35,396 nt of DNA from Verrucomicrobiota bacterium (GTDB taxonomy: Bacteria; Verrucomicrobiota; Verrucomicrobiia; Opitutales; Opitutaceae), in NCBI GenBank assembly GCA_023430825.1, contig JAEYYL010000093.1, positions 1 to 35,396 on the forward strand. The letters are read 5' to 3'. The notes under the pieces are model-generated. The model saw only the letters and a list, made by a program, of their open reading frames with translations. It had not been told where the DNA came from and searched no databases. Both the position numbers and the translations under genes were made by a program. Positions 7,187-15,166 of this stretch are shown one piece after another; within the stretch, counting starts at the first letter, position 1; each line of letters starts with the position of its first letter.

Positions 7187-9655
7187 ATGCAACTGCGACT
7201 TCTGTTTCTCGTTTCGTCACTCGTCTGGGGAGCGTCGAGCGTCTCATGGGGCTCGTCTGCCGCACCGGCGCCGCGCCAGCGGGCTTCGTTCGACGAGGGC
7301 TGGCGTTTCGCGTTCGGGCATCCGCATGATCCGGCGAAGGATTTCAATCACGGCACGGGCAGCTTCTCGTATTTTGCGAAAACCGGCACCGGCGACGGCG
7401 CGGCCGATCCAAAGTTCGACGCGAGCGCCTGGCGCGAACTCGACCTGCCGCACGACTGGGCCGTGGAGGCGCCCTTCGACGCGCGAGGCAGCCGCAGCCA
7501 CGGCTACAAAGCGATCGGCCGCAATTTCCCCGAGCGCAGCATCGGCTGGTATCGGAAGCGTTTCGACATTCCCGCCAGCGATCTCGGCCGGCGCGTCGTG
7601 CTCGAGTTTGACGGCGTGCACCGCGATTCGCTGGTGTGGGTGAACGGCTTTTTCCTCGGCCGCCAACCCAGCGGCTCGACGAGTTTTCATTACGACCTCA
7701 GCGACTACCTCCACTACGGCGGCGCCAACACGGTCGCCGTGCGCGTCGATGCGACGATGGAGGAGGGCTGGTATTACGAGGGCGCCGGCATTTACCGCCA
7801 TGTGTGGCTGACGAAGACCGCGCCGCTCCATGTCGCGCCGTGGGGCACGTTTGTGACCGCTGACGTGCGCGACGATCACTCGCACGCGGACATCACCGCG
7901 CGAACGACAATCGCAAACGACGGCGCCGCCAACGCCACGTTCCAGATCGAGCAAACCGTGCTCGGACCCGATGGCCGGGTGGTGGCAACCGGCGCGCTCG
8001 ATGATCTGTCGGTGGCCGTGGATGAGAGTGAGGAATTTTCCGCGGTGATGCCGGTGACGCAGCCGCTGCTTTGGTCGCTCGAGACGCCGCACCTGCATCG
8101 TCTCGTCACGATCGTGCGCGATGCGGCGGGCGTCGTCGTCGACCGTTATGAAACGCCCTTCGGCATTCGCACGATCCGCTGGGACCCGAACGAAGGCTTC
8201 TTTCTCAACGGCAAACACGTCGTCCTCAAAGGCACCAACAATCACCAGGATCACGCGGGCGTCGGCGTCGCGGTGCCCGATGCGTTGTGGGAATTTCGCC
8301 TTCGCCGGCTGCAGTCGTTCGGGAGCAATGCGTATCGTTGCTCGCATCATCCGCCCGCGCCGGAACTGCTCGATGCCTGCGACCGGCTCGGGATGCTCGT
8401 GATCGACGAGAACCGATTGATGGGGACGAGCCCCGAGCACCTCGCGCCGCTGGAAGCAATGATCCGGCGCGATCGCAATCACCCGAGCATCATCCTTTGG
8501 TCCATCGGCAACGAGGAGTGGAGCATCGAGGGTAACGAACGCGGCGCGCGCATCGCGTCGGTCATGCAGCGTTTCGTGAAACGGCTCGATCCCACGCGTC
8601 CGGTCACCGCGGCGATCAGCGGAGGGTGGGGACAGGGAATCTCCACGGTCATCGAGGTCGCCGGCGTCAACTACATGGATAACCTGCGCAAAAGCGGCTT
8701 CACCACGGATCAATGGCACGCCGCACATCCCGACCAGCCGATGCTGGCCACCGAGGAATGCGCGTTCACCCAGACCCGCGGCGTCTATTTCGACGATCGG
8801 GAACGGCGGCATTTACGCGCTTACGACTGGGACCCCTCGGACTGGGGATCGAGCGCGGAGCAGGCATGGTCGCACTACGCGGAACGGCCTTTTCTCGCGG
8901 GCATGTTCGTGTGGACGGGTTTCGACTATCGCGGCGAACCGACGCCGTTCGACTGGCCGGCCATCGCTTCGCAGTTCGGCATCCTCGATCTCTGCGGTTT
9001 TCCGAAGGATGCGGCGTTCTATTTTCAAGCGTGGTGGCGCGACGAGCCGCTGCTGCACGTCTTTCCGCACTGGAACTGGGCCGGCCGGGAAGGGCAGGAG
9101 ATCGACGTGTGGGCTTACAGCAACTGCGACGAGGTCGAACTTTTTCTCAACGGCACGTCGCTCGGCCGAAAACAGATGCCGCGCCACGGCCACCTCGAAT
9201 GGCCGGTCGCTTACCAGCCGGGCGAACTCGAGGCACGCGGCTATCGCGGCGGCGCCGTCATCCGGTCGACGCGTATCCAGACGACAGATGCGCCAGTCGC
9301 GCTCGTGCTGACACCCGACCGCGAGGTCATCCGAGCCGATGGCGTGGACGTGGTCGTGGTGGCGGTGAGCAGCGTAGGTGAGCAGGGCCGTCATGTTCCC
9401 ACCGCGGCGAACCACGTTGAGTTGTCCGTCTCCGGCGGTCGGATCCTCGGCGTGGGTAACGGCGACCCGGGCAGCCTCGAGCCCGATCAGGCCAGCGAGC
9501 GCAGCCTCTTCAACGGCTATGCGCAAGTGATCATCCAAGCGCCGCGCACGCCAGGCGTAATCCGGCTCACGGCGCGCGCCGAGGGACTCGCGCCCGCGGA
9601 ATTGGCGATCGCCTGCGAGCCGCCGCCGGTCCGCCAGCCTGAACTTTCCAAATGA
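7187..9655 (+). CDS. Glycoside hydrolase family 2 enzyme (probable beta-galactosidase), exported
   Basis: Exo-acting retaining hydrolase of 822 residues that removes a beta-linked terminal sugar, most likely galactose. The chosen ATG gives a signal peptide (MQLRLLFLVSSLVWG, cleavage near SSA); the frame is open further upstream to 6980 but that part lacks signal-peptide character. Order: sugar-binding jelly roll with the FDEGWRF start and LPHDWAVE motif, Ig-like domain, TIM barrel from about residue 325, then a DUF4982-like domain (HWNWAGREGQEIDVW, about 625-700) and a C-terminal GH2 domain. The acid/base is E443 in SIGNEEW and the likely nucleophile is E523 in PMLATEECAF. Its stop overlaps the start of the GH29 gene by 4 bases. 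A paralogue lies at 12018. Beta-glucuronidase or another GH2 activity cannot be excluded. Confidence 0.9.
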   Translation: MQLRLLFLVSSLVWGASSVSWGSSAAPAPRQRASFDEGWRFAFGHPHDPAKDFNHGTGSFSYFAKTGTGDGAADPKFDASAWRELDLPHDWAVEAPFDARGSRSHGYKAIGRNFPERSIGWYRKRFDIPASDLGRRVVLEFDGVHRDSLVWVNGFFLGRQPSGSTSFHYDLSDYLHYGGANTVAVRVDATMEEGWYYEGAGIYRHVWLTKTAPLHVAPWGTFVTADVRDDHSHADITARTTIANDGAANATFQIEQTVLGPDGRVVATGALDDLSVAVDESEEFSAVMPVTQPLLWSLETPHLHRLVTIVRDAAGVVVDRYETPFGIRTIRWDPNEGFFLNGKHVVLKGTNNHQDHAGVGVAVPDALWEFRLRRLQSFGSNAYRCSHHPPAPELLDACDRLGMLVIDENRLMGTSPEHLAPLEAMIRRDRNHPSIILWSIGNEEWSIEGNERGARIASVMQRFVKRLDPTRPVTAAISGGWGQGISTVIEVAGVNYMDNLRKSGFTTDQWHAAHPDQPMLATEECAFTQTRGVYFDDRERRHLRAYDWDPSDWGSSAEQAWSHYAERPFLAGMFVWTGFDYRGEPTPFDWPAIASQFGILDLCGFPKDAAFYFQAWWRDEPLLHVFPHWNWAGREGQEIDVWAYSNCDEVELFLNGTSLGRKQMPRHGHLEWPVAYQPGELEARGYRGGAVIRSTRIQTTDAPVALVLTPDREVIRADGVDVVVVAVSSVGEQGRHVPTAANHVELSVSGGRILGVGNGDPGSLEPDQASERSLFNGYAQVIIQAPRTPGVIRLTARAEGLAPAELAIACEPPPVRQPELSK

Positions 9656-12015
9656 CATCTCCTCATCTCAACCGTTTGAAAATATTTTATCTGCCGGGCT
9701 GCGCTGCCGCGATGCTGGCCGCAGTCCAGGCGCAGACCGCTCCGACTCCGTCCGTCGCTTCGCGCGCGCCGATCGACTTTGCGCACGTGCAGCTCATCGA
9801 CCCGGGCGATTCTCCCGAGACCATCGTCGAGAAGGCCGCGAAGGTCCTGCCGCGTCCGAACCAGACGACGTGGATGCGGCTGGAGCGGACGTTCTTCATT
9901 CATTTCGGCCCGAACACCTTTCGCGGCGTGGAGTGGGGCGACGGACGAGAAGACCCTTCGATCTTCAATCCCACCTCGCTCGATGCGAACCAGTGGGTGA
10001 GCGCGATGAAGAACGCCGGCTGCACGCTGCTGATTCTCGTGAGCAAGCACCACGACGGCTTCTGTTTCTGGCCGACGCGCTACACGTCGCACTCGGTCGC
10101 CTCCAGCCCCTGGCGCGACGGAAAAGGCGACATGGTCAAGGAAGTCGCCGCGGCCGCGCGTGCGCACGGCATCAAGCTGGGCATCTATCTCTCGCCGGCC
10201 GATCTCTATCAGTTGCGCACGAATCCGAAGAACCCCAGGGGCTATTACGGCAACGGCAGCGAGGCGGTGCGCTCGGTCATCCCCACCGATCCCGCGAACT
10301 TCCAGAAAAATCCCGCGCAGGGCCGCGCACCCACGCCGGGTTTCGGCAGCTACACGTATCAGGCCGACGACTACAACCGCTACTTCCTGAATCAGCTCTA
10401 CGAGTTGCTGACCGAATACGGCCCGATCTCGGTCGCATGGTTCGACGGTGCGAACCCCGATCCCAGCGTGCAGGAGACTTACGACTACGCGGCCTGGTAT
10501 GATTTGATCCGCCGCCTGCAACCCGAGGCCGTGATTTCGGTGAAGGGCCCCGACACGCGCTGGGTCGGCAACGAGGGCGGCATCGGCCGCACCACCGAAT
10601 GGAGCGTGATCCCGCTGTCGGAGCCGCCGGACCGCTGCACGTGGCCCGACCTGCAAGCCGGCGACCTGGGCAGCCGCGCAAAACTCACGCCCGGCTCCTA
10701 TCTCTGGTGGTATCCGGCCGAGGTAAACACCTCGATTCTCAACGGCTGGTTCTGGTCCGCCGACAAGCGAGCCAAAAGCCCCGCCGAACTCGTCGACTAC
10801 TATTACACCTCCATCGGCCGCAACGGAAACATGCTGTTGAATCTCGCGCCCGACACGCGGGGCCTGATCCCCGACGACCAGCTCGCGTCGCTCAACCAGA
10901 TGGCGCAGGTGATCAACGACACGTTTGCGCAGGATCTCGGTGCCGGCGCCACGTTCGCGGCGGACACGGCCAACCCGGCGCACAGCGCGTCGCTCGCGGC
11001 GGACGGCGATCTCGACACGTGGTGGGAAGCGGCGCCCGGCCGCACCACCGCTACGTTCACGCTCACGCTGCCGCGCGCGGTCACCTTCGATGTCGTTTCG
11101 TTGCAGGAAGCGGTTGACCACCGCAGCCAGCGCATCGAGTCATTTGTGATCGAGGTGGGGAACGGCTCGGAGTGGATCGCGCAACACACGGTCGACGAAC
11201 GCACGACGGTCGGCCACCGGCGCCTGATGCGCCTGACCGCGCCGGTCACCAACGATCGCGTGCGTATCCGGATTCTCACGTCACGGCTCGAACCGACACT
11301 CGCCGAGGTGGGTTTGTTCAAGCAGGCCGTGCCCGTTCCGCCGCCGGCGCTGTCGGAGCGCGACGGCGTCGGCGCGGTCACCCTCGCGAACGCCAGCGGC
11401 GAAACGATTGTTTACACGACGGATGGCACGCTCCCGACGCCTCGCTCGGCCGTTTATCGCGGGCCGATTCCGCTGCCGCTCGGCGGCACGGTGCAAGCGG
11501 CGGTGCTGACGGACGTGGGGCGGCTCGGCATGATCGCCTCGCGATTCTACGCGGGGCTCGCGCCGATCGGCTGGAAGGTCGCCAACGTCGACAGTCAGGA
11601 AACGAACTCGGCCGGCAACGCCGCGATCAATGCGATCGACGGTAATCCCGCGACGCTGTGGCAGACGCGGGCGGACGCGAATCTGCCGCTGCCGCATCAC
11701 ATCACGGTCGACATGGGAGCCGAGCACCGCATCCGCGGTTTCACCTACCTTCCGCGGCAGGATGGCAGCGTCGAAGGCGTGGTGGAACTTTACCGCTTCG
11801 AAACGAGCCGCGACGGAAGAAGCTGGAGCACGCATGTCGAGTCCGGGCGGTTTGGAAACATTAGAAACAATCCGGTGCGTCACGAAGTCGTCTTCGCGCC
11901 GGTCACCGCCCGCTTCTTCCGCTTCACGGCGCTGAAGGAGGTCGATGGCAGCACGCGAACGAGCGTTGCTGAAATCTCCGTTCTGTCGGCAGCCCCTGGA
12001 CCGGAGGATTCGTAA
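9652..12015 (+). CDS. GH29 alpha-L-fucosidase with two F5/8-type carbohydrate-binding domains
   Basis: Retaining alpha-L-fucosidase of 787 residues. A basic N-terminus and hydrophobic segment (about residues 8-28) suggest export. The GH29 barrel runs from about residue 75 (RTFFIHFGPNTFRG, SKHHDGFCFWPTRY). The nucleophile is D265 in SVAWFDGANPD. E308 (WVGNEGG) and E316 (TTEWSV) are acid/base candidates. The GH29-B subfamily, specific for alpha-1,3/1,4-fucose, is suggested by the NExG...EWSV pattern but is not certain. After the barrel come an F5/8 type C (CBM32-like) domain (about 435-560), a chitobiase/hexosaminidase C-terminal-like module (YTTDGTLPTPRSAVYRGPI, about 565-630), and a second F5/8 domain to the end. 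ATGA overlap with the upstream GH2 and a 2-base gap to the next GH2 show one translationally coupled unit. Confidence 0.92.
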   Translation: MTSPHLNRLKIFYLPGCAAAMLAAVQAQTAPTPSVASRAPIDFAHVQLIDPGDSPETIVEKAAKVLPRPNQTTWMRLERTFFIHFGPNTFRGVEWGDGREDPSIFNPTSLDANQWVSAMKNAGCTLLILVSKHHDGFCFWPTRYTSHSVASSPWRDGKGDMVKEVAAAARAHGIKLGIYLSPADLYQLRTNPKNPRGYYGNGSEAVRSVIPTDPANFQKNPAQGRAPTPGFGSYTYQADDYNRYFLNQLYELLTEYGPISVAWFDGANPDPSVQETYDYAAWYDLIRRLQPEAVISVKGPDTRWVGNEGGIGRTTEWSVIPLSEPPDRCTWPDLQAGDLGSRAKLTPGSYLWWYPAEVNTSILNGWFWSADKRAKSPAELVDYYYTSIGRNGNMLLNLAPDTRGLIPDDQLASLNQMAQVINDTFAQDLGAGATFAADTANPAHSASLAADGDLDTWWEAAPGRTTATFTLTLPRAVTFDVVSLQEAVDHRSQRIESFVIEVGNGSEWIAQHTVDERTTVGHRRLMRLTAPVTNDRVRIRILTSRLEPTLAEVGLFKQAVPVPPPALSERDGVGAVTLANASGETIVYTTDGTLPTPRSAVYRGPIPLPLGGTVQAAVLTDVGRLGMIASRFYAGLAPIGWKVANVDSQETNSAGNAAINAIDGNPATLWQTRADANLPLPHHITVDMGAEHRIRGFTYLPRQDGSVEGVVELYRFETSRDGRSWSTHVESGRFGNIRNNPVRHEVVFAPVTARFFRFTALKEVDGSTRTSVAEISVLSAAPGPEDS
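12003..12007 (+). promoter_or_regulatory. Shine-Dalgarno sequence GGAGG for the second GH2 gene
   Basis: GGAGG ends 10 bases before the ATG at 12018, inside the last codons of the fucosidase. It is one of the few clear ribosome-binding sites in the window and supports this start. Confidence 0.6.
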
Positions 12016-12017
12016 TC

Positions 12018-14450
12018 ATGGCTCGATGGCTTTTCCTCTCCCGCGGTATCGCGGCGGTGTTGTGCAGTCTGGGTTTGTTGTCGGTTGACGCGTTCGCCGC
12101 CGATTCGCCGCGCGTGGTGCAATCGCTCGATCGGGACTGGCGATTTCATCTCGGCGAAGCGGCTGAGGCCGTGGCGCCGGATTACGACGACAGCGACTGG
12201 CGGCGGGTCGACGTGCCGCATGACTACGTGATCGAGGGCAAATTCGAGCCGACAAACCCATTTCCACGCGCGGCGATCGGTCGCGAGGACCACTGGTATG
12301 CGTGGCACGGATTTTTGCCGGTGCAGCCGGCGGTGTATCGGCGGGCGATGGCCATTCCGGCGGACGCGCGAGGCAAGCGCCTGTGGCTCGAGTTCGACGG
12401 CGTGTTCAGCAACAGCCGCTACTGGCTGAACGGCCGCGATGTCGGCAGCCAATACAGCGGCTACACGCGTTCGCGCTTCGACATCACCGAAGCGGCCACG
12501 CCCGGCGGCATGAACGTGCTCACGGTGCAGGTCGATCCGCGCTACGACGGCTGGTGGTATGAAGGCGGCGGAATTTATCGGCACGTGCGGTTGATCGCCG
12601 TCGATCCGGTGCACATCGCGCCGGACGGCGTGTTCGTGGCTCCGAGTGTCGACGATCCGGGCGAGGGCGAACGAGCGGACGCGGTCGTGACGGTGAGCAC
12701 CGACGTCACCAATACCGGCTCCGCGTCGATCAGCGCCACGGTGACGAGCGAGGTTCTTGCCGCGGACGATCGCGTCGTCGCCACCGCTTCGTCGACCTAC
12801 GAGGTGGGCGTGAGCACCGGCGTGAAGGTCGTGCAAAAAATTCCCCTCACGCAGGCCAAGCTCTGGTCGCCGGAGCAGCCACATCTCTATCGCGTGCGCA
12901 GCACTGTCAGCGTGGCGGGCAAGGTCGTGGACGAAGTCGTCACGCCTTTCGGCGTGCGGCACGTTCGTTGGGATGCCGGGCGGGGGCTTTTCCTGAATGG
13001 CAAGCACGTGAAACTCCGCGGGGTGAACATGCATCAGGACCACGCGGGCGTCGGCGTGGCGATGCCAGACCGGTTGTTCACCTGGCGGCTCGAGCGGTTG
13101 AAGGAGGTTGGTTGCAACGCCATTCGGATGTCACACAACCCCGTCGCGCCCTTCCTGCTCGATGAGTGCGACCGCCTCGGCTTCCTCGTGATCGCGGAGA
13201 ACCGGCACCTTGGCGACACGTTCATGGATCAGACGTCGAAGGACGTCGCGGCGGCCGAACATCGCGATCTCAGCGCGCTCGTGCTGCGCGATCGCAATCA
13301 TCCGAGCATCATCCTCTGGTCGCTGTGCAACGAGCAGTGGATTCAGGGCACGCCGGAAGCCGCGGCGATGGCGCGGGCGATGAAGCAGCGCGTGCTCGAG
13401 CTCGATCCGACGCGGCTCGTGACCGCGGCGTTGAACGGCGGATTCGACACGCCCGAGGGTCTGATCGGCGTCGTGGATGTGATCGGCATCAACTACAACC
13501 CGTCGGTTTACGATTCGGTTCACCGACTTCTTCCTGAAGTTCCGATGCTCGCGTCGGAGATCGCGAGCGAGATCAGCACGCGCGGCGTTTACACGACGAA
13601 GCCGTGGGAAAACTATTTCGGCGATCGCGAGCGCGGCCACCTTTCGGCCTACAGCATTTCCGCCGGACCTTCCGGGCAAACGGTGGAGAACGCGTGGCCG
13701 CCGGTCGCGGAGCGCGATTTTCTCGCCGGCGGCTTCGTCTGGGCCGCGTTCGATTACAAGGGCGAGCCGCGGCCGTTCGAGTGGCCGGTGATCAACTGCC
13801 ACTACGGGTTCATGGACATCTGCGGTTTCCCGAAGGACAGTTACTACTATTACAAGGCGTGGTGGACCGACGAGCCGGTGCTGCATCTTTTCCCGCACTG
13901 GAACTGGGCGGGCCGGGAAGGGCAGGAGATTTCCGTCTGGGTCCACAGCAATTGCGACGAGGTCGAGTTGTTCCTCAACGGCGTCTCGCTCGGCAAACAG
14001 ACCACGACACCGCTTCACCATCTCGAGTGGAAGGTCGCCTACGCGCCTGGAAAACTCGTCGCGAAGGGCGTGCGCAAGGGCGCACCGATCGAGGCGACGC
14101 GCGAAACGACCGGCGCTCCCGCGGCGATTCGTCTCACGGCGGATCGCTCCGTGCTCGCCGCCGACGCAGCCGATGTCGCCGTGGTGACGATCGAGGTCGT
14201 CGACGCGCAAGGCCGCGTCGTGCCGACCGCCGGCCACGAGATCCATTTCTCGCTCGCTGGCCCGGCGAAGCTGATCGGCGTCGGCAACGGCGATCCGAGC
14301 AGTCACGAGCCGGACAAGGCGGACAAACGTTCGGCGTTCAACGGTCTGGCGCAGGCGATCGTGCAAACCGCCGCGACCGCCGGTGAGTTCACGCTCCACG
14401 CGGAATCGCCGGGGTTGGACCCGGCGAGTCTCACGCTCCGCAGCCGCTGA
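12018..14450 (+). CDS. Second GH2 enzyme (probable beta-galactosidase), exported paralogue
   Basis: Retaining exo-beta-glycosidase of 810 residues with signal peptide (MARWLFLSRGIAAVLCSLG, cleavage after AFA). The same domain order as the 7187 gene is visible: N-terminal jelly roll (LDRDWRFHLGEA, VPHDYVIEG), Ig-like domain, TIM barrel from about residue 320, DUF4982-like domain (HWNWAGREGQEISVW) and C-terminal domain. Acid/base E439 (SLCNEQW) and nucleophile E514 (PMLASEIASE) are intact. The two GH2 proteins share long near-identical blocks around the barrel end and the DUF4982-like domain, but differ in the substrate-facing N-terminal and barrel loops. They may therefore cut different linkages. 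It ends 21 bases from the convergent response-regulator gene, and no terminator is visible between them. Confidence 0.9.
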   Translation: MARWLFLSRGIAAVLCSLGLLSVDAFAADSPRVVQSLDRDWRFHLGEAAEAVAPDYDDSDWRRVDVPHDYVIEGKFEPTNPFPRAAIGREDHWYAWHGFLPVQPAVYRRAMAIPADARGKRLWLEFDGVFSNSRYWLNGRDVGSQYSGYTRSRFDITEAATPGGMNVLTVQVDPRYDGWWYEGGGIYRHVRLIAVDPVHIAPDGVFVAPSVDDPGEGERADAVVTVSTDVTNTGSASISATVTSEVLAADDRVVATASSTYEVGVSTGVKVVQKIPLTQAKLWSPEQPHLYRVRSTVSVAGKVVDEVVTPFGVRHVRWDAGRGLFLNGKHVKLRGVNMHQDHAGVGVAMPDRLFTWRLERLKEVGCNAIRMSHNPVAPFLLDECDRLGFLVIAENRHLGDTFMDQTSKDVAAAEHRDLSALVLRDRNHPSIILWSLCNEQWIQGTPEAAAMARAMKQRVLELDPTRLVTAALNGGFDTPEGLIGVVDVIGINYNPSVYDSVHRLLPEVPMLASEIASEISTRGVYTTKPWENYFGDRERGHLSAYSISAGPSGQTVENAWPPVAERDFLAGGFVWAAFDYKGEPRPFEWPVINCHYGFMDICGFPKDSYYYYKAWWTDEPVLHLFPHWNWAGREGQEISVWVHSNCDEVELFLNGVSLGKQTTTPLHHLEWKVAYAPGKLVAKGVRKGAPIEATRETTGAPAAIRLTADRSVLAADAADVAVVTIEVVDAQGRVVPTAGHEIHFSLAGPAKLIGVGNGDPSSHEPDKADKRSAFNGLAQAIVQTAATAGEFTLHAESPGLDPASLTLRSR

Positions 14451-14471
14451 CCGGTCCGTTTCTTCGCGCGC

Positions 14472-15155
14472 TTACTTCAGATTCACATACCGGGCGACGG
14501 CTTGCGCCCGGGAGTGCACGTGCAGTTTTTCGTAGATGCGTCGGATGTAGGTGTTGACGGTGTCGTTTCCGATCCCGAGCGCCTCGGCGATCTCCTTATA
14601 CAGAAAGCCCTGCGCGAGCAGGGCCAGCACCTCGTTTTCGCGCTTCGACAACTCGGCGACGGGGCCGACCTTTGATTTCGGCTGCTGGAGCGATTGCACG
14701 ACCTTGCGCGCGATATGGCCGCTCATGGGCGAGCCGCCCTCGTGCACCTCGCGGAGCGCGGCGATCAGGCCCTCGCGCGTCGTGCACTTGAGGAGATAAC
14801 CGGTGGCGCCCGCCGACAACGCGTCGAAGATGTGATTGGAATCTGAATACACCGTGAGCATCACGAACTGCGTGCCGGGAATGCGGGGCTTCAGTTGCCG
14901 CACGCAATCGATGCCGTTCATGCCGGGGAGATTGATGTCGACGATCACCACGTCGGGGTTGCGCTCGGCGATTTTCGTCAGGGCGCTTTCGACATCGGGA
15001 AACACGCCGACGCACGTGAAACCCTCCGCCTCATCGATCCAGCTCGTGAGGATTTCGCGGAGCGGGACGTCGTCCTCCACGACCATGACGGTGATCGTCG
15101 CGCGTGGTTGAACGGTGCTGGCGGGCGGGGAGTCGAGGGGAACGGAGGTGGGCAT
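14472..15155 (-). CDS. NarL/LuxR-family response regulator, partner of the kinase at 15167
   Basis: Two-component DNA-binding regulator of 227 residues. The receiver domain (about 20-140) has the acidic pair in VVEDDVPLRE (D28/D29), phosphoacceptor D73 in VIVDINLPGMNG, T101 and K123 (GYLLKC). A LuxR-type helix-turn-helix follows at about 167-227 (LSKRENEVLALLAQGFLYKE, TVNTYIRRIYEKL). All switch residues are intact. The frame is open for another 166 codons upstream but runs inside the kinase gene, so ATG at 15155 is the sensible start. It follows the kinase stop by 11 bases. Targets are probably the nearby receptor and hydrolase genes, by inference from position. Confidence 0.9.
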   Translation of the reverse strand: MPTSVPLDSPPASTVQPRATITVMVVEDDVPLREILTSWIDEAEGFTCVGVFPDVESALTKIAERNPDVVIVDINLPGMNGIDCVRQLKPRIPGTQFVMLTVYSDSNHIFDALSAGATGYLLKCTTREGLIAALREVHEGGSPMSGHIARKVVQSLQQPKSKVGPVAELSKRENEVLALLAQGFLYKEIAEALGIGNDTVNTYIRRIYEKLHVHSRAQAVARYVNLK

Positions 15156-15166
15156 GGGAGAGGGGC

